A DNA stretch of 64,000 bases, taken from positions 64,335,398 through 64,399,397 of the forward strand of contig NC_063168.1 in NCBI RefSeq assembly GCF_023159225.1. The letters are read 5' to 3'. Both the position numbers and the translations under genes were made by a program. Position 1 is the first letter of the stretch; every line of letters starts with the position of its first letter. The notes beneath the pieces are model-generated. The model had not been told where the DNA came from and searched no databases. It worked only from the letters and a program-made list of their open reading frames with translations. Below, one piece after another: positions 23,537-35,900 of this stretch. Source of the stretch: Perognathus longimembris pacificus (taxonomy: Eukaryota > Chordata > Mammalia > Rodentia > Heteromyidae).

Positions 23537-23596
23537 TTGTAGAACTTCTTAAAGATAATAAATAATAGAATACAAGCTTTTAAAAAATCACATGGA

Positions 23597-23791
23597 GGGC
23601 TGGGAATGTGGCTTAGTGGTAGAACGCTTGCCTAGCGTGCACGAAGCCCTGGGTTCGATCCCTCAGCACGACACAAACAGAAAAACCCAGAAGTGGTGCT
23701 GTGGCTCAAGTGGTAGAGTGCTAGCCTTGAGCAGAAGGAATTCAGGAACAGGGCTCAGCTCTGAGTTCATGCCCCAGGACTGGCAAAAAAG
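23597..23791 (+). mobile_element. IDL-Geo-type dimeric SINE
   Basis: Left arm with box A TGGCTTAGTGG (23609-23619) and box B GGTTCGATCCC (23652-23662). Right arm with box-A-like TGGCTCAAGTGG (23702-23713) and box-B-like GAGTTCATGCCC (23763-23774). Short A-rich tail. Imperfect duplication AAATCACATGGA / AAATCATGTGGA at 23585-23596 and 23792-23803 (10 of 12 identical). Confidence 0.9.
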
Positions 23792-23803
23792 AAATCATGT
23801 GGA

Positions 23804-25878
23804 AAAGAAGAGCTATACAGAATACCATTTAATTACACGTGGAAGGCATGGGAATAATGCTGGTGAAATATCCTTTTCCTCAATCCTTACTTGAATAGAT
23901 ACAATTTTTAGTCTATCACTCTTCAATGTTTGTAACTGTGAGTAGAATGTTAATGTTTTGCATTATAAAGGGCAAAAGTAAAGTCCCGGAGATTTTGATT
24001 GTTTCCTATGGCTTTTAAACCAGCTTGTGCTGACCTCTTGTCCATTTGAGATGATTCACTTTCCTGATGCTTTGCTTTGCTAAGAAGAACTTCACTGGGC
24101 CCAAGGAAGTGGTTGCTTTTTCTGAATTAAGGCCCTCAAAGCTTGCTTTTCCAATGGGGGACGCCCAGCTAGAGTCCGGATGACAGTGAAACTTTGTTGA
24201 ACACCCTCACTAGAGTTCATGAACACAGACTGTTCATGGGACTGTCCAAGTAAGGTAAGTGATGGCTTCTTTATGTATTCTTTATTTAAAAATTGATATC
24301 TTTTGCCTGGAGAAGGATCAGAATGCCAAAGGTAGAGTTACCAAGTGTTAATTCTTTCTCCTAATTGTTATGCTACATTATTCAGTGTCCTGCCCCAGGA
24401 ACCTGACTCTAAAAGTGGTTGAATTGGATAACATGACATTGACCAATTTCTCAGGTTCTAAAATGCTTCGTTTATGCATTGTTGATACCTGAAAATGAGG
24501 ACATTTCCAACCGCCTTTATTCTCCCAGGGGAGCTTGTCAGAAGAAAGGATCTAACTTAAGTCTTTACAATATTGTTAAAACTCAAATCTCAGACTTTTC
24601 CTCTTTTCAATTAAAAAGTTATACTTTCAATTAGGCTGTATCTGTGAACCTGCTTTAGCAGTAATTAAGATGAACATTATGATATGAGTGATAAAAAGTA
24701 ATAGTTTCCTTCAATCTCTTGGGTTTTTTGAAATACGTTTTCTTGATGGAAATCAAATTATTTTATTGCATAGAAGTGATTCCTCTCTTTTCAATAGGTG
24801 AGACGATCCATGAGAGGCTGCTTGTACAACTACCAAGGTAGAATCATTAAGAATAAAGAAAGTTTAGTAAATAAAGTTCTTGGGTGGCTGCTTTTTCACA
24901 AAAGATTTGGATCTGCATTAAATTAATAGGAAATAGGCCTAGCATTTTCTCTAACTAACCAATTCTCAGAGGAAAAAAGAAATGAAATGGCCTTATTCAA
25001 GGACATCTATTTGAAATCCATAAATATTTTATAAGGATGGAATAAATTGCTTATTTCCAAACAGGTGCTATTGTAAAAATTATTTTGATTTTTCTTTTGC
25101 CTCAGGGCCCTTGAACAAAATAACAATATATCATGTACATAGTGCTTAGACATTAGGTTATGTCTGTGTTTTCTGTAATTGGCTCAGGCATAGGGAGGCG
25201 CACACTTAGGGTTCCTCGGCTGCCATCTCTGTGTCTTCCCATAAGGAAAATCATGCCTTAAATAGGACCTGCATCTCATTGCTCATTCAGCAAATTGTCA
25301 ACCGAAATGGTACCATTTCCTTGAAGATAATGACAATAGATTGAAATGTATTCCGCCAGCTTGATAGATAATTCCCACCTTCCACCAATACCTTCAAAAG
25401 TCGCATGTATTTTGTGGATAGCTTTGCCTTTGAACAACTGCAGGAAAAACTGTATTAGGAAAACAAAACATTTTCTCTTATTTAGTTGTAAATTTGGCCT
25501 TACCATTCTTTCCGATTGTAGGCTTTCTCTATGTAATGTGTATATCATGCCACTTTCAGATGGTAATTTTGCTCCTTCAAAGTAGTGATGTCAGACAATA
25601 GGATGCCACTACCTTATCACAAATTTACTTCCTATTTGTATGAAAGGGAGGTGAATGAAGATAAATTGACTCATACCTTGCTTCCCTGTCCTCTTCAAGG
25701 CCAGAAATACCAATCAATGGAATACACAGCAAGCTGAAGTCAAGGCTCTGTCTGTGGTTGGGGTTAGAGACCATGGATTAGACAAATGCTTAATTCAACT
25801 TCCAAAAGTGTGTTAAAATGTTGTGAAAGCAAAGGTGAACTCATTTCCTGTCCATGCTCAGCACGTAGGGTAATGTTG
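23804..25878. other. Unassigned sequence, possible non-coding exons
   Basis: No repeat recognised. A strong donor-like AAGGTAAGT (GT at 24255-24256) and an acceptor-like CTTTTCAATAG (AG at 24796-24797), followed by a donor-like CCAAGGTAGA (GT at 24838-24839), would fit a small non-coding transcript. No open frame supports a protein. Confidence 0.3.
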
Positions 25879-25889
25879 TAAGATGAACC

Positions 25890-27050
25890 AATTTTTAATT
25901 GTTATTGTAACTATGATGTTCAGAGGGGTTACAATTATATAAGTTATATACTGAACAGTGCTGCCTCTTCCCTTGCTTTCTCCCAGTTTTTCTCTCCCAC
26001 CCCCCGTAAGTTGTATAGTTCACTTTCAACCTACTGTTTAGTTAGTATCACTGCTGCTTTGCTTCATCCTTTGCCCTACTATTTCTGTGTTCTCCTTTAC
26101 CCCTCCCTCAAGCAGATAAACTTCCATATAAGACAAAAGATAGAAAAAGCAAAAACTGGGACAAGGAAGAAAAGCAAAAGCAAAATATCAAAAAATTCTC
26201 TTGTTTCCATTTCTTGGAGTTCATTTAGATATATATCATTTGTTATGATCATATACATATAACCATTGTGCCTTTGCAATCCTCTCCAAAGAATATACTT
26301 CTTTGGACTCGCTGTGTGAACGCCTAGAGTCCTGTATAATTTATCATTCCACGTGTATTTTTGTCTTTTACCACACAGTGTATTTACCTGTAGATATTTT
26401 TTGTTTTTTATTTGACAGTCCTGGGGCTTTGACTCAGGGCCTGAGCACTGTCCCTGGCTTCTTTTTGCTCAAGGCTAGCACTCTACCACTTGAGCCACAG
26501 CACCACTTATGGCTCTTTCTATATATGTGGTGCTGAGGAATTGAACCCAGGGCTTCATGTATACAAGGCAAACACTCTACCACTAGGCCATATTCCCAGC
26601 CTTTATATGTAGATTTATAGCCACATTCCAATTATGACAAATGAAGGAAACCATGCAACCTGTGTTTTGTTGGGTCTGGTTTACTTTGCTTAATATAATT
26701 TTTTCAAGTCTTTCCATTTCCTTATGAATGAGGCAATATCATTCTTTCTGATGGATGAGTAGAATTCTATTGTGTCTATATAGCAAGTTTTATTGATCCA
26801 TTCATCCACTGAGTGACATCTGGGTTCGTTTCATATTTTGGCTATGGTAAAACAATGTGGCAATGAATGGTTTCTGGTAGCTTTGGTGTAGCCTTGTTTG
26901 GGTTTTATTGGATAAATGCCCAGAAGTGGGATTACTCTGTCATAGGGAAGGTCCATATTTAGTTTTTTGAGGAACTTCCATACTGCTTTCCAGAGTGGTT
27001 GAACAAGTTTACATTCCCACCAGAAATGTAGTAGAGTTCTTGGAAAATAA
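25890..27050 (-). mobile_element. L1 3' end (type A-like), interrupted by a nested SINE
   Basis: Minus-strand ORF2 end at 26831-27045 ([27 protein letters not shown]), then the 3' UTR down to 25890, including the AGGGGTTACAATTATATAAG block common to type A tails. An IDL-Geo at 26400-26602 splits it. More diverged than the 21.6-kb copy, hence older. A possible imperfect target duplication (AAGATGAAC / AAGATGTGAAC) lies near 25880 and 27049. Confidence 0.85.
26400..26602 (-). mobile_element. IDL-Geo-type dimeric SINE nested in L1
   Basis: Reverse complement of the dimer: the right arm comes first (CAGTCCTGGGGCTTTGACTC at 26416), then the left arm ending CCATATTCCCAGCC. T-rich tail at about 26396-26413. 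TGTAGAT occurs at 26389-26395 and 26608-26614 as a short target duplication within a longer imperfect one. L1 3' UTR sequence continues on both sides. Confidence 0.9.
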
Positions 27051-27060
27051 GATGTGAACA

Positions 27061-27604
27061 TTGAAAGATGCTCTATAGAAAAAAAGGTGACTGGAAATCA
27101 AGAGCTACCTATAGAAATTAACGATAAGCAAACAAAACATGAAAAAAAAACTGTTGACTCTGTATATAATCACTGCATCACTGTTTTTGTCTGTTCTTAA
27201 GAAACTTTGTTCCCATGATTAAATCAGGCAGTTCTATTGACCCCAGAGAAGTGAATACCCAAGTCAGAATGATCCAGTTAGATTTTCTCCTTGGAAAATT
27301 GAAATGTGAGACTTAGACTATAACACATTTTTGGATTAATCAAGAGAATTATTATATCAGCATAATGGTTTGGAAAGTGCCACCACTGTCCCTGAGGCTG
27401 GCAGAGCTTCTGATCCACAGGCAGATCCTGTTGTGAGTTGTATTAGTGGCCCTAACTCTCTCTGTATCTCAACTTGGTCCCCAATGTCTGCAATTCTTCC
27501 TACTAAAAGAACAGTTGCTTTCCTTCTGTTCTGGTATGAAGTTTGGCTTTTCACACACATGGCGTTGACCATTGTATAAGGTAGAACTAATATTGCCAGG
27601 TATG
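27061..27604. other. Unassigned sequence
   Basis: No repeat or gene recognised. Confidence 0.4.
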
Positions 27605-27915
27605 TTAGGGGCTTGCTTTGATTTGGGTTGGGATGTTTGTCTCACAGAGGTTCATGTATTGGAAGCTTGGCCGTGAAATGTGGTTGTGCTGAAGTGATGA
27701 ACCCTGTAAGAGAGAGAACCTAGTAGGTGGTTATTCTTGGCTATTCCTTCTATCTGGTGTGAATTCTTTTCACAACTGTATCTACCCTCCTAGAATTGAT
27801 CTGGGATGATGACATTGCCATGACATTGGGCCTGTAGATTCTGAGCTGAATAAACTCTCTTTTTCTTCATGAAGATGCTTGATTCATGTATTTCACTACA
27901 GTCACAGAAAATGGA
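27605..27915 (+). repeat. MaLR-type (MST/MLT1-like) solo LTR
   Basis: GGTTCATGTATTGGAAGCTT near the 5' end, then CTGAATAAACTCTCTTTTTC (polyadenylation region) and a 3' end TATTTCACTACAGTCACAGA AAATGGA that parallels the MaLR consensus GGTATTTTGTTATAGCAACA GAAAATGGAC. No internal region is attached, so it is a solo LTR from an old endogenous retroelement. Confidence 0.75.
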
Positions 27916-28350
27916 ATATTTATAGGGCTTTAACTGGCCATGAATATTTTGACTCACAGTTTCTTGTCTCTGCTATAACAATAAAAACATTTTCACACCC
28001 TAATTGGGTCTGCTAGTTAAAGGGATAAGAAAGACTCATAAAACAGAGATATCACAGCCAACTGACAGATTGCACTGAGAAATACCTGCTCAAGCCATTG
28101 CAGCTTGAAACAGAGATATCCAGTTGAGTTGAGCTGAGATCAGTCAAACTCTACCAAACCCAAAGACTCAGAAGCAAATTAATAATTGTTTTCATACACT
28201 GAATTTTGTAATTGTTCAGTATGCAGCAAGAGTTCATCAATAGACAACAAATTCTGATCTCAGTACCATTTTCTTGGATGGTATGAGCTCTGAATCATCT
28301 CTGTGGTGATACTTTGAGCAGGTTTCCATTTCTTGAAAATATTTGTCCTA

Positions 28351-29094
28351 AATGCAAATAAAAACAAACTTGAGATACCACCTCACCCCAGTTAGAATGG
28401 CCTATACTCTGAACTCAGGCAACAACAAATGATGGAGGGGGTGCGGGGAAAGAGGAACCCTTCTCCATTGTTGGTGGGAGTGCAAATTAGTACAACCACT
28501 TTGGAGAACAGTATGGAGGTTTCTCAAAAAGCTCAATATAGACCTACCATATGACCCGGCCATACCACTCCTAGGCATCTATCCTAAACAGCAAACCCCA
28601 AGATATCAAAAAGACATTTGTACTTCCATGTTTATCACGGCACAATTCACAATAGCCAAAATATAGAAACAACCCAGATGCCCCTCCACAGATGAATGGA
28701 TCCAAAAAATATGGTACTTATACACAATGGAATACTACATAGCGATTAGGAATGGTGAAATATTGTTATTCGCAGGGAAATGGTCAGAACTCGAACAAAT
28801 AATGTTGAGTGAGACAAGCCTAGAACACAGAAAACAAAGGGGCATGATCTCCCTGATATATGACTGTTAACAAAGGGAGACGGAGAGACAGTAGAGATTA
28901 AGTCTGTGAATACTGTACATGTTCTTGATACATTGTATATTGTATATATGTCTACCTGACCTAGAGAAGGGATAGAAAAACAGGACGTAAGATATCACAA
29001 GAAATGTACACACTGCCCTACTATGTAACTGTACCCTTTTTGCAGAACACCTTGTAAAAAAATTTGTGTTCAATTAATAAACAAATAAAAAAGT
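28351..29094 (+). mobile_element. L1 3' end (type B 3' UTR) with 14-bp target duplication
   Basis: Starts in ORF2 at the sequence for MQIKTNLRYHLTPVRMA-like residues and continues through [26 protein letters not shown] DNA (28470-28520) and the ORF2 end (28720-28870). The 3' UTR lacks the type A purine tract and ends in AATTAATAAACAAATAAAAA. AAATATTTGTCCTA flanks it at 28337-28350 and 29095-29108. ORF2 has frameshifts and stops. A distinct L1 lineage from types A and C. Confidence 0.9.
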
Positions 29095-29108
29095 AAATAT
29101 TTGTCCTA

Positions 29109-32100
29109 GTTTGGATAAACATGAAAGGAAACTTAAATGAGTGTGAAGAAGCAAAGAAGAGCCCATTTTGTAGAGCTGGTGGTAGAATGTTGAGTAGTAT
29201 ACCATAAATCATGCAAGAACACCTCTCTTTAGTCCAAAAAATATCCTCTGGAATTGGCCTTTAAATAAACTAAGAGAGAGAGGGAAATTAATGAAGAACA
29301 AAAGTTGAAATCGGAACCGTTTCTTTGTGAAGAACTTCTTTAACAACTAAAGGACTCTAGTTTCCAAAGAGCTCTCAAAGGCAAATCTGAGACATACCCT
29401 TCCTTCCCAGTCAGCACAAAGGAACCTCAAGTCAGATTATAGTGGAAAGTGTCTTTGTGAGCACGAGTTTCAGTAATATAAACTCCATGATTTAAGTGTT
29501 TAAAAACACCAGGCACCATGCACCATCCCTGGAACACCTGTTTTGGTCCCGCCTGTGTTGAATCCCGAGGGAGGACACTGTACAGTGGCTGGCATTAGCA
29601 ATGCCTGCATAGTTCTGTGGCAGGAGCTGCCTGCCTTCATGTTCTCCAGCCATGCTGTTGCCTTGAATTCAGTTCTCTTCTGCCTGGCAGCCATTTTTCT
29701 CTGCAGCCTTAACTTCGCATTGCTCTTCTGATTAAAGTTTCATACTCACAAGGACCATTTTAATCTCTCTTTTTTAATCATCACTGGGGAGCATCACTTC
29801 GAATGATCCTTGTACACGTGTGGAGGACTTGAACCTGTGATCGATTTCCGTGTGTAAGGCATCCTTTAACTCTTCAAAGGTGCTCATTTCAACTACTATT
29901 TCCTTCAGCAGTTAAGGACAGCATTTTTATCTTGTAAGCAATATAGTATCTTGCTTTTTTTCCTTTCTTTTTCCCTTCATGGAGTTCTTCATGTGGTAAT
30001 AGATTTGAAAGTGTTATTATGTAGAAGAATTCTGACCTTCCCTTTCCCAGGCTGAGAGATCACACAGAGAGCAAGATGCACAGGGCCAGTGATCAGTTCC
30101 CAGTGGAGCTAATTGATAAGGAACATATTTTATGAATGAAGTTACAAGATAAAAACTGAGACTAATGAAATACCCCAGTGACTCCAAAGTAATTAAGGAA
30201 GGCATGCCATACACTACCTCTAATTAGACACTCAGGCTGAGAATTCGCAATTGATTCTCTGTTCTCTGGTGGCACTGACCCCTGGTTTAGTACAACAGTA
30301 ACTGTGAATATTCACAACAAAGGAAAGGAAATGCTACTTTCTTGGGTGTGTATAAGCCATTTAAGAGAGGGCTGGGGCAGAGAAAAGATAATTAAAACTG
30401 TGGTGAATTTAGCATGTTTTCGTAAATGATTTATTTAGCCGAAACAAATTTAAGAGATGTTTTATAAAATGCTTTTTGTTACAGCAATCTTTTCAGCTTA
30501 AAACAACTGATGAGAAAGAGGGTACGCCACCTTTAAAAGTGTTTACCAGCTGTTTTCTCCTGTTAGTGTTTTTTCAACTTTTTAATCTAATCTTAGTTTT
30601 TCTTCATGATCATTTAGATAAAGTGTAATACTTCAAGCTGGCATTGATCTTTGTCAGCTGTAACAATGACCACTCTTCACTTCTCCGCTCTGTTTCAAAG
30701 CATTTTTCTTCAAAGTACCTTGATGGGGTCTCATGATTTCTCAAAGGCTTGATGAAACTGTTATAGACAGAAAACTCCCCAAATGGATTTTAGTCAGCAT
30801 GTACTTATTAGGTACAATGTGTTTTCTAGTCATGATGAGAAAGTTGAAGATTTGCCCAGGGAGCTGTGATCTAGAAGGTCATAGAAACAATGATTACTCT
30901 TTTTGTAGGCTCTATTTTTTTCAGAACTGAAGCAGACACACAGACAACAGTGAAACTAGCAACATATAACAGAATACACAATGTGCCACTGAGCACAAGA
31001 CATCATCTAACAGAGTCCTGAGGGAAGACTGAGATACCCAGCATGGCTCCAGAGAGGGAGGAGAAATGCAGAGTATACATACAACACCCTGAATATGAAG
31101 AACACGAAGGGGATGGAGGGGACAGAAATTTGAGTGATTATGCTAGGACGGGAATTTTAGCTTTGGGGATGGAGGAAATGTGAAATTACATTCATGATTT
31201 TATCTCCATTGTTGCCTTTCATGAAAACAAAGCTGAAATCATACAACTATTTTACTTTAATAAATGAGAGCCATTTGCCTCATTATGAGTAATTAGAGAT
31301 GGCAGAGGGAACTTTAATTCTTTCTGTATTTAAAGATTCCCTCCTCTCCCAATATAGATTCTTAGAGCAAGCAGGGATATTGGGTAATATCTATTTAAAT
31401 ATTTCTCCAAACACAGCGACTTATTCTGAACTGGGTGTCCTGGGTCAATGAGCACCAACAGGCAACAAACTATTTTGTTTAATATGCAGGGTTTTATGTA
31501 GAGAAGTTTCACAGATCGCATACATTTCTAAAGGCATTTAATACCCTTAGAAGCCAAACAGTGAGCTGTGACATCTTTGTCCAGTGGCAGTCCACAACAT
31601 TGCCAAAACAGGGATTTTGTCATCTACCACTTCCAGTGGCTGTAATGCCAACAATTGAACTCTTCCTGAGTTAACTTAGCTGATCTCTCAGTTAGCAGTC
31701 CTGGTTTGGTCCTTCTTTATGGATGGGGTTCTGTATCCAGCAGGACAGTGCATAGTACTCAAGCCATTCTATCCACAATATTGATAACTGTGGTATATTC
31801 CTTTGTTTGAAAATTGTAAGGATTGAGTTTTCCATTTGCTTTTGTTTCTCTTTACAAAGCAAAATTAAAACAAAACAAAGCAGAAAAACAGAACCTGGGA
31901 CAACTCTTGACTTAGCTCACAGCACTCAGCACCAGAACAGTGTTCAACAAATAGAATCTCTCCGCTCCTGTCCTTAGCATCACCTGGATAGGTATAGGAT
32001 GCCTTTGGTACTTTGGGTTTCATAAGTTTTCTCCGTAATGAGTGGAAGGTGTTTAAAATAACATACTGATTTAGAGTTTCCTCTGACTTATTTTTTAAAT

Positions 32101-32789
32101 GTGATATATTAGAATCCCTTTTCTACTCACATCTTTCAGAAGTGATGCCAATAACGAGGGGAGGCCATAAATTATTCAAAGTGGGGGACCATATAACAAT
32201 CGGGAAAGCTAGCAGTTTATTACAGATAGCTGGGCTCAAGTGTACATTTGCCAACATTGTCGGCAACAAATCAGAAATGATATATGACCTTTCTCACATG
32301 CCTGCGACATTTAATATCTCTGAAAGACATTAAAGATGCCAAATATTTAGACCACAATCTGAGAGTCAGTGAAAATATACTATCACTGTTTACAAATAGG
32401 CTTAGAGCTTGGTTACAATTACCTATGCCTGCCTTTTCCTAAAGGGTAAACAACTTTCACATATTTGTTTGCTAGTGTACTTTGCTTTGCAAAATAGTTC
32501 TGATCCTGAGGTGGTATTTGTTAATCCAATCCCACCTTACCACAAACTGGAATTATCATTTCAGAGGCAGTTAGACTTCATTTATGTTCAATTTCCAGTT
32601 CATGTAGGCTTCCATCATTTACATTTGTTTGTCTCCTTCCTGCACTGTGTTTAATATTGAATGATTTATAAGTAGCTATTTTAAAGCATGGAAGAAATTG
32701 TTTCTTTTTAAACAGGTAAGAGTGAATATCTTTTGGAAGTAAAATATTTCTCCCAGTTCTTTTCTTTTTAAGTCAGACATTGATTTCAC
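29109..32789. other. Unique sequence with candidate conserved non-coding blocks
   Basis: About 3.7 kb without recognisable repeats. 30370-30720 and 32120-32345 look unlike neutral DNA: balanced composition, surviving CpGs (30524, 32154, 32280) and octamer- and homeobox-like AT motifs. 29500-29750 is GC-richer and ends with TCTGATTAAAGTTTC, a possible variant polyadenylation region. No coding evidence. Confidence 0.35.
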
Positions 32790-33960
32790 ACAATCTTTTT
32801 CTTTATTATTCTGTAAAGTTAACTATAAAATCACAATACATAAAATCATGAAAAAATAATATAATGAAAAAGATGTACCTATCACTCAACCTCACAATTA
32901 TTAATCATAACTGAAAATGTTTTAACTATACTTGTGCTACTTGATTTTAATTTGAAGAAAATGCCAGGCATTCTATTGTACGATTATATTCATAAATATT
33001 GTGGAATTCTAAAAGATAATGGTATTTAAAGATTAGAACAGTATTACCATAATTACATGTAAGAATTTTTAATACTTTACTATGATCAAATAAGAGCATT
33101 ACTTATATTTTCCCAATTGTCTTCTGGTAATTTTCAGCAATTTGTTTGAATCAGGATCTATATTATCTCCTTTTGTGATATCTCATTGTTTCACTTGAAA
33201 ATATTTCAGCAGCTCTTCCTTTATTTCTCATTTTTTTCTTGTTTTCCCTCTTTTTAAAATCCTTGTTTCTTTTATTGGGGGTAACTTGAGTCATTTCTCC
33301 TTTACAGTTTCTTACAGTCTACATTTTGCTGCTTGAATCGGGCATTTTAGCACCTGCTTCTGTACCTTGGGTGTTTTATAAATGGATGCTTAGGTGTAGA
33401 GACTTGCCTGGACCCAGGATCAGTGATTTTCTCCTACACCTTTATTGGCAGAAGCCAGTTTTACAAGGGGTTTTCATTCTGACATGTCTGTGATATGCAT
33501 ACAATATACATTGGTCAGACTCAGCCAGTCTCATTCTGTTTTGACAAGAATATTTCTTTACCTGCTTCCTAGATGATGCTACAAGTTTCAGTCATGAAGT
33601 CACAGGTCTGGCTCTCTGTGTGTGTGATGCTCATCACCTAGTATTCATTATTTTATTCTGGAAGTGTGCAAAAATAGTGCCAAGGTTGAGTGCACAGGAT
33701 AAATGTTTGGATACGCTTTACGTGCTGGTTTGCAAAGGACTTATTCTTTAGCAGTGTTCAAGGTGACAAAGGAGAACTTCCCGCGGTATCCTTTTGAACT
33801 CAGATTTAAACATATTTTACGTGTTTCAAACCATTGCATCTGTAATGATGATCCAATCACACCATTACGGCTAACAGGATCGTCTTTGAGTTGGCTCCTC
33901 AGCAGTTTTGACATGACTCCGTCAGTTTTGGTAACATTTTTTTGTTTCCTGGTGTGATAG
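32790..33960 (-). repeat. Ancient LINE relic, probably L1M-type, antisense
   Basis: Blocks such as CCCAATTGTCTTCTGGTAAT, CAGCAATTTGTTTGAATCAG, TACAGTTTCTTACAGTCTAC and TTTTGAACTCAGATTTAAAC resemble, in this order, a mammal-wide LINE read in antisense. I am unsure of the subfamily. The 84-residue frame at 33703-33957 lies inside it and is unlikely to be a gene. Confidence 0.5.
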
Positions 33961-34518
33961 AGTATTCCAGATTTATTATATTCTATCTGAAATCAGTGAT
34001 TATTTTGTTTTTTCAAAGGTCTCTGGAAACCACAATCCAGAAGTAAGAGATCTTTCTTGGTGAAGAATTGTGATCCTTTCTGTGCAGTTTTTGGGACCAG
34101 AATTAGGAAATACTTTCAAAGATATCTTAATTCATGTTCATAGTTTGAATCGAGAAACATGTTTTTTTTTTCTTAAATTCACCCTTCTCACAGCATATTT
34201 CTGAATCCTGCTTACCTCCAAATCTTAACGTCCAAAATACAAGCAACGGTATTCATGGTCTCATCTCATGTGTGTTCCACACACAAAAAACACAAACCAT
34301 AAATGTCTGTTCTCAGGGGCTTTACACAGGTAAATAATAGATAAGACTACCCCATGGAGACATTTAAAATATTGTAATACATCAATTCAACAAATACATA
34401 ATGACCTCCACCATATGGTTAGTCACATTTCATATGCTTGGATTATCGTGCACTGACAGGAGTGAGAAGCTTCCTTCTGTTGTGGAGCTTCTTTTTTTCT
34501 TTCCATTTATTTAGTTAC

Positions 34519-34519
<1 letters not shown>
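33961..34519. other. Unassigned sequence
   Basis: No feature recognised. Confidence 0.4.

Positions 34520-34573
<54 letters not shown>
34520..34573. repeat. (ATCT)n microsatellite
   Basis: About 13 tetranucleotide units at the tail side of the antisense SINE that follows. Confidence 0.97.
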
Positions 34574-34589
34574 GAGAGAGTGTGTATTC

Positions 34590-34775
34590 ATATGAGAGCT
34601 TGAACTCAGAACCTGGGCACTCAAGGTGATCACTTAGCCATTTCACCCATTGTTCCATGTCTGGGATTTTGGTGGTTAATTAGATATAAAAGTCTTTCTT
34701 TCCAAGGTTGGCTTCATACAATAACCTTCAGATCTCAGCCTTCTGAACAGGTAAGAGTCCAGGTCTGAGCCCCTC
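34590..34775 (-). repeat. B1-like/Geo dimeric SINE
   Basis: Plus-strand GAGCTTGAACTCAGAACCTG is the reverse complement of the Geo right-arm end. GGTTAATTAGATATAAAAGT is the linker, and CTTCAGATCTCAGCCTTCTG then AACAGGTAAGAGT is the reversed B1-like head. Diverged. Confidence 0.7.
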
Positions 34776-35134
34776 TGTATGGAGCTTATCTTTGATTATA
34801 ATTTACTTACGGAGTAAGCATTGAACATGGGAGTGTGACAGGTGATTAAATACCAGGTTGATTCAGGTCCCATAAACGTATTAAATTAAACCCCATTCTA
34901 GAGCTGAGGGACAGATTGGCGAAATCACTAATTATACATGACTTTCCTAAAGGGCATCCCATCCTAGCAATTGAGTTACAGTTCCTCATCTCAAGGAAGG
35001 AAAAGTCGTGAGACGGAAGCTACTTTTGGGTCTTATCTGATGTACGGTACACAGCATCTTAAGCCTATTTCCTTTTTCTTTAGATCATCTAAAAAATATT
35101 GAGCCAAAAGCCATACATTTAAAATCACGCTATT

Positions 35135-35900
35135 CCTCTCCATTAACTTTATTAGCTGTATTGAGGAGAAATTACATGCTATAAGCTGTGCATGTTTAAA
35201 GCAAAAGATTTGATAAATTTTGACAAATGTAATCCCTGTTTCCTGCCCCCCTGCCTGCTTCGTTCATTCCCAGGCCACCACAGATCTGCTTCCTGTCACT
35301 GTCGATTAGTTCATGTGTTCTAGGACTCTATATAGATGAAACCTTTCTCTCAGTCTTTTTTTCCCCTGGCTTCTTTTGCTTGAGTACATTAGTTTTACCA
35401 CATTTTACCACATTGGTGGTTCAATCTTTGTGGTTGCTGAATGGAGGTTGTAATCCATTATATGGAGGATTTACAGTCTGATTATCCACTCATGTGTCTC
35501 TGCTCACATGTTTGTATTGTTTTCAGTTTAAAGATATTATAAATAAAGCTTATATAAATATGTAAGGTCTAAGCTTTGGTATAACCATGTATTTCTATTT
35601 TTCTTGAGTACTTACCTAAGAAAGGAATGACGTCATATACATGTATATATATGCATGTATGTATAGATGTAAATATACCCATATCTATATCCTATACACA
35701 TATATGTATATAGATGTACACATATACACCTATAAATATACATATATGGATGTATATATACACACAAATACACATGTATGCATATATGTGTATGTATTTT
35801 TAAAGCTACCTCATTATTTCCAAAGGGCTCATATGACTTTATATTCTAGCATTATATGAGTGAAGGCTGCTCCATATTCTGACAACTCCAGACATGGCCA
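35135..35900 (-). repeat. Ancient L1 (L1ME-like) 3' end, antisense
   Basis: TTATTAGCTGTATTGAGGAG then GGCCACCACAGATCTGCTTC, TTCTAGGACTCTATATAGAT, CCTGGCTTCTTTTGCTTGAG, and finally TTATTTCCAAAGGGCTCATA follow the antisense L1ME consensus in order (TTTATTGAGATATAATT..., ACTAATCTACTTTCTGTC..., TTTCCAAAGTGGCTGCACC). Split by a simple repeat at 35637-35800. Confidence 0.8.
35637..35800. repeat. TATATG/TACACA simple repeat inside L1ME relic
   Basis: Impure alternating purine-pyrimidine repeat. The tyrosine/isoleucine/histidine-rich frame is an artefact. Confidence 0.9.

Noticed and set aside
22333..23542. Reverse-transcriptase-related open frames as genes
   Set aside because: They are pieces of a dead, inverted, truncated L1 ORF2.
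33703..33957. 84-codon plus-strand frame as a small gene
   Set aside because: It lies inside what looks like an ancient antisense LINE relic.
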